Source: Halomonas denitrificans
GTDB lineage: Bacteria > Pseudomonadota > Gammaproteobacteria > Pseudomonadales > Halomonadaceae
Assembly (NCBI RefSeq): GCF_003056305.1
Contig: NZ_PYVX01000004.1
Location: 62,001-126,000, forward strand
Direction of reading: 5' to 3'
DNA length: 64,000 bases
In this document: piece after piece, positions 1 to 8,810 of the stretch
Layout: each line of letters opens with the position of its first letter
How positions within the stretch are numbered: the stretch's first letter is position 1
Made by a program: the position numbers and the translations under genes
The notes under the pieces: model-generated
The model's database searches: none
What the model saw: the letters and a program-made list of their open reading frames with translations, nothing else
Told to the model about the DNA's origin: nothing

Positions 1-281
1 ACGAAGTCGACGATGTTGGCCTTCTCGCTGGACTCCGTGGTGCTGACGATGCCGACCGGCTTGTTCAGGGCGATGAAGACCAGGTCCTCCTCCTCCAGGG
101 GCTCGACCACCTGGCCGTTGACCTTGACCACGCTGCCCGGATAGACCTGGTCGCCGGTGGTGGCGCGCCGGCCGTCGATGGTGACGTTGCCCTGCTCGAT
201 GTAGCGGTCCGCATCCCGTCGGGAGCACATCCCGCTCTCGCGGATGTACTTGTTGATGCGCTTCGAGAAATCTTGGGCCAT
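1..281 (-). CDS. rluF: 23S rRNA pseudouridine synthase RluF-like, N-terminal part (cut by window edge)
   Basis: The visible 93 residues begin [17 protein letters not shown] and form an S4 RNA-binding domain ([19 protein letters not shown]), followed by the start of the RsuA/RluB/E/F-type catalytic domain ([13 protein letters not shown]). This family isomerises single uridines in rRNA; RluF acts on 23S rRNA U2604 and also modifies tRNA-Tyr in E. coli. The catalytic Asp lies beyond the window, so RluF is preferred over RluB, RluE or RsuA only from the N-terminal resemblance. The ATG at 281 is preceded by only a weak ribosome site. The ychJ-like gene lies 129 bases upstream in the same direction. 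Confidence 0.8.
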   Translation of the reverse strand, partial: MAQDFSKRINKYIRESGMCSRRDADRYIEQGNVTIDGRRATTGDQVYPGSVVKVNGQVVEPLEEEDLVFIALNKPVGIVSTTESSEKANIVDF

Positions 282-410
282 GGGATCACTACCGGGCTTG
301 GGTGGATGAAGGGACAAGGCCGTGGCGACACGGCCGCTGGCCGGGCAGTGTAAGGGCTGCCCCGCCCGGCGGCCAGCCGTGACATGCCGGTCTGACCGAG
401 AGCGTGGCGA

Positions 411-878
411 TCAGCGAAGGCCGCAGCAGGCCTTGAACTTGCGCCCGCTGCCGCAGGGGCAGGCGTCGTTGCGACCGGGCTTGAGCCGAGTCACCGAAGG
501 CTCGCCGTCGAGGTAGAACCAGCGCCCTTCCTCCTGCACGAAGCGCGAGGCCTCCTCCAGCACGCCCCAGCGCCGCCCCTCCTGGAAGGTGGCACGAAAG
601 TGCACCCGGCCGCGATCGCCCTGCTCCTCGTGATCGAGGATCTCCAGGCGTACCCAGCGGGTGGCGTCGTCGCTCGGCAGGCTCGCAGGCCGGGTGCTCG
701 GGTGCCAGGTCTCGCGCAGGTAGTCGGTGAGGTCGAGGGCGAAGGCGCTGAAGCGCGAGCGCATCAGCGCCTCGGGGCTTGGTGCCGGCTCGCCGCGATG
801 ATAGCGGCCGCAGCACTCGGCGAGGGCGCGCCGGCTGCCGCAGGGGCAGGCCGAATCGGGGCGCGTGGCACAGGTCAT
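411..878 (-). CDS. YchJ-like SEC-C motif protein
   Basis: This 155-residue protein has a Cys-rich zinc-binding SEC-C motif at each end: CPCGSRRALAECCGRYH near residue 11 and CPCGSGRKFKACCG at the C-terminus. Between them is the YchJ/NTF2-like fold region (ALMRSRFSAFALDLTDYL, then TWHPSTRP). Two SEC-C motifs flanking this fold are the hallmark of the UPF0225/YchJ family, whose function is not established. The reading frame is open further upstream, but the ATG at 878 follows a GGGAGA ribosome site at good spacing and starts exactly where family members start. Confidence 0.85.
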   Translation of the reverse strand: MTCATRPDSACPCGSRRALAECCGRYHRGEPAPSPEALMRSRFSAFALDLTDYLRETWHPSTRPASLPSDDATRWVRLEILDHEEQGDRGRVHFRATFQEGRRWGVLEEASRFVQEEGRWFYLDGEPSVTRLKPGRNDACPCGSGRKFKACCGLR

Positions 879-954
879 GGCGGGTCTCCCGGGAAATGGC
901 GCCATTGTGCCATCTCGGGCGGCGAGGTTCCCGCCCCCGCGACGGACGGGAACC

Positions 955-984
955 TTGACCGCGACTACCGCACTGCAGCATAGA
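955..984 (+). promoter_or_regulatory. possible promoter of the P-type ATPase gene
   Basis: A TTGACC box at 955-960 matches five of six bases of the sigma-70 -35 consensus. A poor -10 candidate (CATAGA, 979-984) follows 18 bases later. The transcript would start about 45 bases before the ATPase ATG. The weak -10 makes this tentative. Confidence 0.3.
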
Positions 985-1036
985 GTGTGGTACACCTGTC
1001 AGGGCAGCCCCACACGCCCACGCAAGGAGGACAAGG

Positions 1037-3865
1037 ATGAGCCGCCACGCCCCCGCCCACGACCGCCCCTGGCATGCCCTCACGCCCGAGGAGGCGCTGT
1101 CGGCCCTCGACGCCACGCCGGAGGGGCTCTCGGAATCTGAGGCCCGCGAGCGCCTGGCGCGACACGGGCCGAACCGGCTCCAGCAGGGTCAGGGACGGCC
1201 CGCCTGGCGGCGCCTGCTCGGGCAGTTCAACAACCTGCTGATGCTGATCCTGCTGGTCGCCGCGGCGGCGAGCCTAGGCCTCGGCCACGGGGTGGACGCC
1301 GTGGCCATCGCCGGGGTGGTGCTGATCATCGCGCTGATCGGCTTTCTCCAGGAGGGCAAGGCCGAGCAGGCGCTGGAGCGCATCCGCGACATGCTCTCGC
1401 CTCGCGCCCAGGTGCTGCGCGACGGGCACCGCCACGAGGTCGATGCCGAGGCACTGGTCCCCGGCGACATCGTGCTGCTGGAGAGCGGCGATCGGGTGCC
1501 CGCCGACCTGCGCCTGCTCGAGGCCAAGCGGCTGCGCCACGAGGAGGCGGCGCTGACCGGGGAGTCGACCCCGGTGGACAAGACGATCGACGCGGTCGGC
1601 GAGGAGAGCGAGCTGGCCGAGCGTGGCTCGATGGCCTATGCCGGCACCCTGGTGGTCCAGGGCAGCGCCCGGGGGCTGGTGGTGGCGACCGGCGAGCGCA
1701 CCGAGATCGGGCGCATCTCCGAACTGCTGCGCGGGGTCGAGACGCTCAGGACGCCGCTGCTGCGTCAGCTCGACCGCGCCGGGCGCGTGCTGGGGCTGAT
1801 CATCACGGCCCTGGCGCTGCTGACCGCGGCCTTCGGGGTGCTGGTGCATGGCGAGCCGCTCGGCGAGATGTTCATGGCCGCCGTGGGCCTGGCCGTGGCC
1901 GCCATCCCCGAGGGCATGCCGGCGATCGTCACCATTGGCCTGGCGCTGGGCGTGCAGGCCATGGCCCGCCGGCACGCCATCATCCGCCGGCTGCCCGCGG
2001 TGGAGACCCTGGGCTCGATCTCCACCATCTTCTCCGACAAGACCGGCACCCTGACCCGCAACGAGATGACCGCCCGGGCGATCCGCCTGCCCGAGGCCGA
2101 GATCCGCCTCACCGGCAGCGGCTTCGCCCCCGAGGGGAACCTTCACGAGGTGCGCGAGGGCGAGGCCCTCGACGCGCCCCTCGACCTCGACGCCCACCCC
2201 GCCCTGCGCCACTTCCTCGAGGTCGGCGTGCTCTGCAACGACGCCGAGCTCGCCCGGGACGAGGGCCGCTGGCGCATCCACGGCGATCCCACCGAGGGCG
2301 CCCTGGTGGTGGCCGCCGCCAAGGCCGGCCTCGCCACCGGCAAGCTGCGCGACCACCACGACCGCCACGACGCCATCCCCTTCGAGTCCGAGCGCCAGTA
2401 CATGGCCACCCTCCACGCGGTGGACGGCGAGCCGTGGCTGCTGGTCAAGGGCGCGCCGGACCGCCTGCTGGAGCGGTGCCACCGGGTGCGCACCGAGTCC
2501 GGCGACGCCGCCCTCGATCTTGAGGCCTGGCAGGCGCACCTGCACGCGCTCTCGGCCCAGGGGCTTCGCGTGCTGGCCCTGGCGGAGAAGCGGGCCGAGG
2601 GCGTCGATGAGCTGGCCGATGAGCATGCCGAGGACGGCCTGGTGCTGCTGGGGCTGGTGGGGCTGCAGGACCCGCCCCGGGACGAGGCCGTGGCGGCGGT
2701 GAAGGACTGCCTCGCCGCCGGCATCCGCCCGGTGATGGTGACCGGCGACCACGCCGTCACCGCCCTGGCCATCGCCCGCCAGCTCGGTTTCCGGCACACC
2801 GAGCGGGCGCTCTCGGGGCGGGAGATCGAGGCGATGTCCGACGCCGAGCTGGAGGAGATCATCCTCGACGTCGACGTCTATGCCCGCGCCTCCCCGGAGC
2901 ACAAGTTGCGCCTGGTCACCGCCATGCAGGCCCGGGGCGGGGTCTGCGCCATGACCGGCGACGGCGTCAACGACGGGCCGGCCCTCAAGCGTGCCGACGT
3001 GGGGGTGGCCATGGGCGTGCAGGGCACCGAGGCGGCCAAGGAGGCCGCCGAGATGGTGCTCGCCGACGACAACTTCGCCACCATCGTCGGCGCCATCCGC
3101 GAGGGGCGTAAGGTCTACGACAACATACGCAAGACCATCACCTTCCTGCTGCCCACCAACGGCGCCCAGGGGCTGGCGATCCTACTCGCCGTGCTGGCCG
3201 GGCAGGTGCTGCCGGTCACGCCGCTGCAGGCGCTGTGGGTCAACATGGTGGTCGCGGTGACCCTGGGCCTGGCGCTGGCCTTCGAGCCCGGCGAGCGAGA
3301 CCTGATGCGCCGCCGCCCCCGGGACCCGGACGCTCCGCTGCTCGACCTCTTCCTGCTGTGGCGGGTGGTGTTCGTCTCGATCCTGCTGCTGCTCGGCGTG
3401 TTCGGGATCTTCTCGTGGCTCTTCAACGGCCAGGGCGAGAGCCTCGCGCTGGCCCGCGCCGCGGCGGTCAACATGCTGGTCACCGGCTGCGCCGCCTACC
3501 TGATCAACAGCCGCTTCCTGCACCGCAGCAGCCTCTCCCTCCAGGGGCTCTTCGGCAGCCGGCCGGTGTGGCTCGCCATCGCCCTGGTGATGCTCCTGCA
3601 GCTCGGCTGGACCTACCTGCCGCTCCTGCAGCGCGTCTTCGGCAGCGCCGCCCTGGGGCTCGACCACTGGCTGGCGATCCTCGCCGTCGCCGTGGCGATC
3701 TTCCTGGCGGTGGAGCTGGAGAAAGGGGTGCGGCGACGCCTGTACCGCCGGCGCCACGCCGAGTCGCATCGCGGCCTCGCTCCCGGCGAAACCGAGGGCG
3801 AAAAGGAGAGCGACCGGGAGACGCCGGACAGCACGCCGGAAGAGGAGCGCGCCGAGGCGCGCTGA
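1037..3865 (+). CDS. SERCA-type (P2A) cation-transporting P-type ATPase
   Basis: A 942-residue P-type ATPase with the complete motif set: a cation_ATPase_N domain (about 12-60), the A-domain TGES loop (174-177), the TM4 ion-site motif PEGMP (291-295), the phosphorylated Asp334 in DKTGT, the nucleotide-domain KGAPD motif and the hinge TGDGVND (640-646). IPEGMP in TM4 is typical of Ca2+ pumps of the SERCA/PMR1 group, so Ca2+ (perhaps Mn2+) export at the inner membrane is the best guess. The substrate cannot be proved from sequence. A charged tail of about 35 residues rich in Glu, Arg and Pro follows the last membrane helix. A near-perfect AAGGAGG ribosome site precedes the ATG. Confidence 0.85.
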   Translation: MSRHAPAHDRPWHALTPEEALSALDATPEGLSESEARERLARHGPNRLQQGQGRPAWRRLLGQFNNLLMLILLVAAAASLGLGHGVDAVAIAGVVLIIALIGFLQEGKAEQALERIRDMLSPRAQVLRDGHRHEVDAEALVPGDIVLLESGDRVPADLRLLEAKRLRHEEAALTGESTPVDKTIDAVGEESELAERGSMAYAGTLVVQGSARGLVVATGERTEIGRISELLRGVETLRTPLLRQLDRAGRVLGLIITALALLTAAFGVLVHGEPLGEMFMAAVGLAVAAIPEGMPAIVTIGLALGVQAMARRHAIIRRLPAVETLGSISTIFSDKTGTLTRNEMTARAIRLPEAEIRLTGSGFAPEGNLHEVREGEALDAPLDLDAHPALRHFLEVGVLCNDAELARDEGRWRIHGDPTEGALVVAAAKAGLATGKLRDHHDRHDAIPFESERQYMATLHAVDGEPWLLVKGAPDRLLERCHRVRTESGDAALDLEAWQAHLHALSAQGLRVLALAEKRAEGVDELADEHAEDGLVLLGLVGLQDPPRDEAVAAVKDCLAAGIRPVMVTGDHAVTALAIARQLGFRHTERALSGREIEAMSDAELEEIILDVDVYARASPEHKLRLVTAMQARGGVCAMTGDGVNDGPALKRADVGVAMGVQGTEAAKEAAEMVLADDNFATIVGAIREGRKVYDNIRKTITFLLPTNGAQGLAILLAVLAGQVLPVTPLQALWVNMVVAVTLGLALAFEPGERDLMRRRPRDPDAPLLDLFLLWRVVFVSILLLLGVFGIFSWLFNGQGESLALARAAAVNMLVTGCAAYLINSRFLHRSSLSLQGLFGSRPVWLAIALVMLLQLGWTYLPLLQRVFGSAALGLDHWLAILAVAVAIFLAVELEKGVRRRLYRRRHAESHRGLAPGETEGEKESDRETPDSTPEEERAEAR

Positions 3866-3878
3866 GGCCGGGCTCAGC
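3861..3878. terminator. inverted repeat shared by two convergent stop codons
   Basis: GCTGAG (3861-3866) and CTCAGC (3873-3878) form a 6-bp inverted repeat around a 6-base loop. It contains the TGA of the ATPase and the TGA (complement TCA) of hrpB. There is no T-run, so termination is only a possibility. Confidence 0.3.
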
Positions 3879-6393
3879 CGCGCCGCTTGGTGCGGGCGGT
3901 CGCCTCGGCGGCGAAGGGATCCTCCGGCCAGGGATGCTTGGGGTAGCGGCCGCGCATCTCGCGGCGCACCTCGGGGTAGCCGTTGGCCCAGAAGCTCGCC
4001 AGATCGGCAGTGACCTGCAGCGGCCGCCGCGCCGGCGAGAGCAGGTGCAGGAGCACCGGCTCGCGGCCGTCGGCGACCCGCGGCGAGCCCTGCCAGCCGA
4101 AGCACTCCTGCAGCTTGACCGCGAGCACGGGCGGCTGGCCCTCGAGGCACGGCCGGTAGTCGAGCCGGTGGCTGGCGCCGCTCGGCACCGCCAGGCGCGG
4201 CGGCGCCAGTTCGTCGAGGCGCGCGCGCAGCGGCCAGGGCAGCGAATCGACGAGGATGCGCGACAGCGGCAGCTTCTCCACCGCGTCGAGGCGGGTCACG
4301 CCTTCGAGGTAGGGGCCGAGCCACGCCTCCAGGGTCTCGCGCAGGGCCGGCATTGACCAGTCCGGCCACGCCTCCTCACCGTCGTCGTCACGATTCAGGG
4401 TTCGGCGCAGCAGCGCCACCCGCCCGCGGAGCTGCTCGGTCTCCTCACCAAAAGGCAGCCGCTCGCGGCGCCGCAGGGCCGCGAGCAGGGCGGCCTTCAC
4501 CGCCTCCGGCGGCAGCGTCTTGAGCGGCCGGCGCTCGAGCACCACGCCGTCGAGCCCGCGCACCTGCTCGCCGAGTATCCGGCCCTGGGCGTCGGACCAC
4601 TCGAGGCTCGCCCGCCACTCGCGGGTCTCGGGATAGAGCGCCTCAAGCCGCTCCGGCGCCAGCGCCACGGCGCGAAAGATGCGCGCCCCGCTCGCCTCGC
4701 CGTCGAGCTCGGCGGCCACCAGCAGAGGCGCATGGGCCAGGGGGTGCGCCTCGGGCAGGGTCGCGAGCGTCCCGCCCGCCAGGCGAAAGCGGCCGGGCTC
4801 GAGGCGCTGCCCGATGCGCTCGGGATAGGCCAGCGCCAGAAGCTCGCCGAGCGGCGCCAGGTCGATCCTCTTCCCCTCATCGAGCTCGACGCCGGCGATG
4901 CGCGCCAGGCGCTGCGCCTCCCGGAGCCACGGGCGATGGTCCTTCGGTGCGGCCAGCCGCGCGGCCAGCGCCCGCTCCAGGTCGCGCTCCTGGTCGAGAT
5001 CGCGCCCCTCCAGGGCCGCCACCAGGGCACAGGCCAGCGGCCGGGCCTCGAGCTCGGCCGAACGTTCCAGCATCACCGCCAGGCGCGGATGGGTCGGCCA
5101 GCGCACGCAGGCGCGGCCCAGGGCGGTGAGGTGGCAGGCGGCGTCCAGCACGCCGAGGCGCGCGAGCAGCGCCCGCCCGGCCGCCAGGGCCCCGGCGGGC
5201 GGCGGCGTCACCCAGGCAAGCTCGCCCGGCTCGGTGATGCCCCAGCGGGCCAGCTCGAAGGCCAGCGGCGCGAGGTCCGCCTGGCGGATCTCCGGCTCGC
5301 CATGGGGCACCAGCGGCTGCTCCTCGGCCCACAGTCGCACGCAGCGTCCCGGGCCCTGGCGCCCGGCGCGGCCGCGGCGCTGATCGGCGCTCGCCCGGTT
5401 GACCCGGCGGGTCTCGAGCCGGGTCAGGCCGGTGCGCGGCTGGAAGACCGGCACCCGCTCCTGGCCGGCATCGATGACCAGGCGCACGCCGTCAACGGTG
5501 ACGCTCGATTCGGCGATGGCGGTGGCGAGCACCACCCGCCGCCGGCCCTCGGGGTCCGGGCGCAGGGCGCGCCGCTGGGCCTCCAGCGGCAGGCGGCCGT
5601 GCAGCTCCATGACGGCGAGTTCGGGCGCGCGGCCCGCGAGCTCCCGGGCCAGGCGGCGGATCTCGCCCACCCCGGGCAGGATCACCAGGGCATCGCCCGC
5701 CCCCTCCTCACCCGGGAACGTCTCATCCAGCGCCTCGTCCAGTGATTCAAGGAGCGCCGCGACCTGTTGGCGGGCGGCGTCCTCACGGGGGCGCAGCGGG
5801 CGATGGCGGGTCTCGACGGGAAAGCTGCGCCCCGGGCAGTCGATCACCGGCGTGGCCTCGCCGAGCACGCCCAGCAGGGCGTCGACGTCCAGGGTCGCCG
5901 ACATCACCAGCAGGCGCAGGTCGTCGCGCAGGCCCTGCTGGGCATCGAGGGTCAGGGCGAGCCCCAGGTCGGCCTCGAGGCTGCGCTCGTGGAACTCATC
6001 GAAGATCACGCCCTCCACCCCCTCGAGCATGGGATCCTCCTGGAGCATGCGGGTCAGCACGCCCTGGGTGACCACCTCGAGGCGGGTCCTCGGCCCCACC
6101 CGGCTCTCGCCGCGCATGCGATAGCCCACCGTCTCGCCGACCCGCTCGCCCAGCGACTCGGCCATGAAGCCGGCGGCGAGGCGCGCCGCCACCCGCCGCG
6201 GCTCCAGCAGCAAGAGCCGGCCCCCACGACACCAGTCGGCGTCGAGTAGCGCCAGCGGCACCCGGGTGGTCTTGCCGGCGCCGGGCTCGGCGACCAGCAG
6301 CGCCCGCGACCGGGCGGCCAGGGCGGCCTGGATCTCGTCGAGTCGCGCCTCGATGGGCAGGGCATCAGGGGAAGGGGGGGCAACGCGGTTCAT
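3874..6393 (-). CDS. hrpB: ATP-dependent helicase HrpB (DEAH-type)
   Basis: An 839-residue DEAH-family helicase. Walker A is at 38-42 (GAGKT) and the family-specific box DEFH at 132-135. A helicase C core, the HA2 domain and the HrpB C-terminal domain follow, ending with RYPKHPWPEDP, which is diagnostic of HrpB. The open frame extends 33 codons upstream of the ATG chosen here, but homologues start close to this Met and the extra residues look non-conserved. HrpB is a conserved but poorly understood RNA helicase. The gene converges with the ATPase gene with only 8 bases between stop codons. Confidence 0.92.
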   Translation of the reverse strand: MNRVAPPSPDALPIEARLDEIQAALAARSRALLVAEPGAGKTTRVPLALLDADWCRGGRLLLLEPRRVAARLAAGFMAESLGERVGETVGYRMRGESRVGPRTRLEVVTQGVLTRMLQEDPMLEGVEGVIFDEFHERSLEADLGLALTLDAQQGLRDDLRLLVMSATLDVDALLGVLGEATPVIDCPGRSFPVETRHRPLRPREDAARQQVAALLESLDEALDETFPGEEGAGDALVILPGVGEIRRLARELAGRAPELAVMELHGRLPLEAQRRALRPDPEGRRRVVLATAIAESSVTVDGVRLVIDAGQERVPVFQPRTGLTRLETRRVNRASADQRRGRAGRQGPGRCVRLWAEEQPLVPHGEPEIRQADLAPLAFELARWGITEPGELAWVTPPPAGALAAGRALLARLGVLDAACHLTALGRACVRWPTHPRLAVMLERSAELEARPLACALVAALEGRDLDQERDLERALAARLAAPKDHRPWLREAQRLARIAGVELDEGKRIDLAPLGELLALAYPERIGQRLEPGRFRLAGGTLATLPEAHPLAHAPLLVAAELDGEASGARIFRAVALAPERLEALYPETREWRASLEWSDAQGRILGEQVRGLDGVVLERRPLKTLPPEAVKAALLAALRRRERLPFGEETEQLRGRVALLRRTLNRDDDGEEAWPDWSMPALRETLEAWLGPYLEGVTRLDAVEKLPLSRILVDSLPWPLRARLDELAPPRLAVPSGASHRLDYRPCLEGQPPVLAVKLQECFGWQGSPRVADGREPVLLHLLSPARRPLQVTADLASFWANGYPEVRREMRGRYPKHPWPEDPFAAEATARTKRRG

Positions 6394-6524
6394 GAAGTCA
6401 CTCTGGTATACCGCCCGCACCCCGGGGCCTCTGGCCTTCGCGGGGCGACGGGCGTCGTTGAAAGTCGAGTCGAGCGGCCGGCTTGCGGGCATCCGCCGCC
6501 GGCACTAGGCTGGCTCCTGGCAAC

Positions 6525-6540
6525 TTGACCGATAGGTCAG
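6525..6540. promoter_or_regulatory. RutR-type operator upstream of the NCS2 permease gene
   Basis: The site reads TTGACC-GATA-GGTCAG, an inverted repeat with perfect TGACC/GGTCA arms. It agrees with the published E. coli RutR consensus TTGACCAnnTGGTCAA except at three positions. It lies 47 bases before the permease ATG and has the same arm sequence and spacing as the site at 8742-8757. Binding by the regulator encoded at 7945-8628 is inferred. Confidence 0.7.
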
Positions 6541-6587
6541 GAAGTGTCAGCGTCAAATTCCCGTACACAACAACAATAGGTTCCGGT

Positions 6588-7958
6588 ATGCAACCAAGCT
6601 CCACGACCCGCGCCGACGGGCGCGCTTCCTCGGCCTCCGGCGACGGCCTGTCGCGCCTCGACCGCTGGTTCGGCGTCAGCCGCCGCGGCTCGACGCTGAA
6701 GACCGAGTTCCTGGCCGGCATCGCCACCTTCCTCGCCGGCATGTACATCATCGTGGTCAACCCGGCGGTGCTCTCGGACGCCGGCATCCCCTTCTCCGCG
6801 GCGCTCTCGGCCACGGTGCTGATCAGCTTCATGAGCAGCCTGGCCATGGGGCTCTATGCCCGCAACCCGATCCTGGTGGCGCCGGGCATGGGCATGAACG
6901 CGCTCTTCACCTATACCCTGGTGCTGGGCGCCGGCCTCTCCTGGGAGGTGGCGCTGGGCTGCGTCTTCTGGTCCGGGGTGATGTTCGCGGTGCTGGCGAT
7001 GTTCAACGTTCGACGCGCGATCATCGAGGCGATCCCGCTGTCGCTGCGCTACGCCATCACCTGCGGCATCGGGCTCTTCATCACCTTCATCGGCCTGCAG
7101 AACGCCGGCTTCATCGTCGGCAGCGACGCCACCCTGGTGACCCTCGGCAACATGGACGCGAGCCTCGCCACCTTCTTCCTCGGCCTGGTGGCCACCGGGG
7201 TGTTCGTGATCCTGCGCTTCAACGGCGCCCTGATCATGGGCATCGCCCTGACCACCCTGCTCGCCGCGCCCATGGGTCGGCTGTGGGGCGAGGAGGTGAT
7301 GGTGGCCTGGAACGGCCTGGCCGCCTGGCCCGACTTCAGCGCGGTGATGCGGGTCGACATCCTCGGCGCCCTCAAGGTCGCCTACCTGCCGTTCATCTTC
7401 GTGATGCTGTTCACCAACTTCTTCGATGCGCTCTCCTGCTTCATGGCGCTGTCGGAGTCGGCGGACCTCAAGGACAAGGACGGCAACCCGCGCAACCTCA
7501 AGCGCTCGATGACAGTGGATGCCTTCGCCTCGATGATCGCCGCGCCGCTCGGCACCAGCGCCGCCCAGACCTTCATCGAATCCGGCGCGGGCGTCGCCCA
7601 GGGCGGACGCACGGGCCTCGTGGCCGTGGTCATCGCCCTGCTCTTCCTGCCCTTCCTGTTCCTCTCGCCGCTGCTGTCGCTGGTGCCCGGCATCGCCACC
7701 GCCCCGGCCCTGGTGCTGGTGGGGCTCTTCATGATGGCGCCCATCGCCAAGATCGACTGGGCCCACTTCGACCAGGCGCTGCCGGCCTTCCTGGCGATCA
7801 TCCTGATGCCGCTGACCTACTCGATCACCCTGGGCATCGCCTTCGGCTTCATGAGCTTCGTGCTGATCAAGGCCGCCACCGGGCGGATCCATGAGATCAA
7901 GCCGGCGATGTGGGTCTCCGCGGCGCTCTCGGTGCTGATGCTGCTCACCGCCCAGTGA
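6588..7958 (+). CDS. NCS2-family purine base permease (AzgA-like)
   Basis: A 456-residue inner-membrane carrier with about 12-14 hydrophobic segments and the AzgA-subfamily signatures GMGMNALFTY and GTSAAQTFIESGAGVAQGGRTG. That subfamily imports adenine, guanine and hypoxanthine with protons. The ATG at 6588 gives the usual family length; the open frame before it overlaps the hrpB leader and does not look conserved. The gene is preceded by a RutR-type operator. Its 3' end overlaps by 14 bases the 3' end of the convergent regulator gene. Purine uptake fits the neighbouring xanthine dehydrogenase and deaminases; the exact base specificity is unknown. Confidence 0.87.
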   Translation: MQPSSTTRADGRASSASGDGLSRLDRWFGVSRRGSTLKTEFLAGIATFLAGMYIIVVNPAVLSDAGIPFSAALSATVLISFMSSLAMGLYARNPILVAPGMGMNALFTYTLVLGAGLSWEVALGCVFWSGVMFAVLAMFNVRRAIIEAIPLSLRYAITCGIGLFITFIGLQNAGFIVGSDATLVTLGNMDASLATFFLGLVATGVFVILRFNGALIMGIALTTLLAAPMGRLWGEEVMVAWNGLAAWPDFSAVMRVDILGALKVAYLPFIFVMLFTNFFDALSCFMALSESADLKDKDGNPRNLKRSMTVDAFASMIAAPLGTSAAQTFIESGAGVAQGGRTGLVAVVIALLFLPFLFLSPLLSLVPGIATAPALVLVGLFMMAPIAKIDWAHFDQALPAFLAIILMPLTYSITLGIAFGFMSFVLIKAATGRIHEIKPAMWVSAALSVLMLLTAQ

Positions 7959-8628
7959 GCGAGACCGGGTCCTCGCCGCGGGCCGCGGGGTGCTTCACCC
8001 CGCAGCCCTTGATGACCACCCGGGTCAGGAAGGCGGTGATCTGCTCCAGATCGTCGTCGTCGAGCGCCTCGCGGCCGGTGATGCCCAGCACCTGGGCCTC
8101 GAAGTCGGCGTAGTGCTGGGTGGAGGACCAGATCAAAAAGATCAGCCACACGGGGTCGACCGGGTCCATCAGACCCCGGTCGGCCCACTCACGAAACACC
8201 GCGGCACGGCTCTGCACCCAGTCGCGCAGCTCGCCGCGGAGGTACTCCTGCAGGAAGGGCGCGCCGCCGAGGATCTCGCTGGCGAAGAGCCGCGAGCCCT
8301 CGGGGTGGCGGCGCGACATCTGCATCTTGGAGCGGATGAAGGCGGCGAGCACCTCGGCCGGATCGTCCTCGGCGGAGATATCGTCGAGCATGGCGTTCCA
8401 GCGCTCCATCATCCGCTCCAGCAGGCGGACATAGAGCGTGCGCTTGCTGCCCATGTAGTAGAGGACGTTGGACTTCGGCAGGCCCGCCACCTCGGCGATC
8501 GCCTGGAGGCTCGCGCCCCGGTAGCCGTGCCGGGCGAAGACCCGCTCCGCCGCCGCCAGGATCGCCTGCTCGTTACGCCGGCGGATGGCGCCGCCTTCCT
8601 GCTCGCTGGGGTGTTCTGCCTTGGCCAT
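7945..8628 (-). CDS. TetR-family regulator, RutR-like
   Basis: A 227-residue TetR protein with an N-terminal helix-turn-helix (about 30-65, including IAEVAGLPKSNVLYYMGSK) and a ligand domain very like E. coli RutR: SRLFASEILGGAPFLQEYL, then LIFLIWSSTQHYADFEAQV. E. coli RutR senses uracil and thymine and controls pyrimidine breakdown and carbamoyl-phosphate synthesis. Here the gene stands between a purine permease and xdhABC, and two RutR-type palindromes face those genes, so a purine-related role is inferred. The ATG at 8628 follows a GCGAGGG ribosome site. The upstream open frame would run through the operator and was not used. Confidence 0.88.
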   Translation of the reverse strand: MAKAEHPSEQEGGAIRRRNEQAILAAAERVFARHGYRGASLQAIAEVAGLPKSNVLYYMGSKRTLYVRLLERMMERWNAMLDDISAEDDPAEVLAAFIRSKMQMSRRHPEGSRLFASEILGGAPFLQEYLRGELRDWVQSRAAVFREWADRGLMDPVDPVWLIFLIWSSTQHYADFEAQVLGITGREALDDDDLEQITAFLTRVVIKGCGVKHPAARGEDPVSLTGR

Positions 8629-8732
8629 GGGCCCTCGCTGCTGTCGACCGGGACGTGTCGGCCCTGAGCTTGCCTGAGAGGCGCCCCACAAGGCAATTCG
8701 CGCCGTCTCTGGACGAAAAGTGTCGGCGGAAC

Positions 8733-8761
8733 TTGTCAAAGCTGACCATATGGTCAAGAAT
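8733..8761 (+). promoter_or_regulatory. likely xdhA promoter overlapping the operator
   Basis: TTGTCA at 8733-8738 matches five of six -35 bases. AAGAAT at 8756-8761, 17 bases later, is a moderate -10 match. The RutR-type palindrome fills the spacer, an arrangement suited to repression. The start of transcription would be near 8768, about 43 bases before the xdhA ATG. Confidence 0.45.
8742..8757. promoter_or_regulatory. RutR-type operator between the regulator and xdhA
   Basis: TGACCATATGGTCA (8743-8756) is a perfect 14-bp palindrome. With its flanks it matches the E. coli RutR consensus TTGACCAnnTGGTCAA at every fixed position but the first. It lies in the divergent regulator/xdhA gap, so one site could control both the autogenous gene and the xdh operon. 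Confidence 0.85.
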
Positions 8762-8810
8762 CAAGGTATTCCCTGATGTTTCGGCCATGACAACCACAAC
8801 GGAGCCGACC

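Noticed and set aside
6394..6587. Purine riboswitch before the permease gene
   Set aside because: No purine-aptamer core is visible, and the RutR-type palindrome offers a simpler control.
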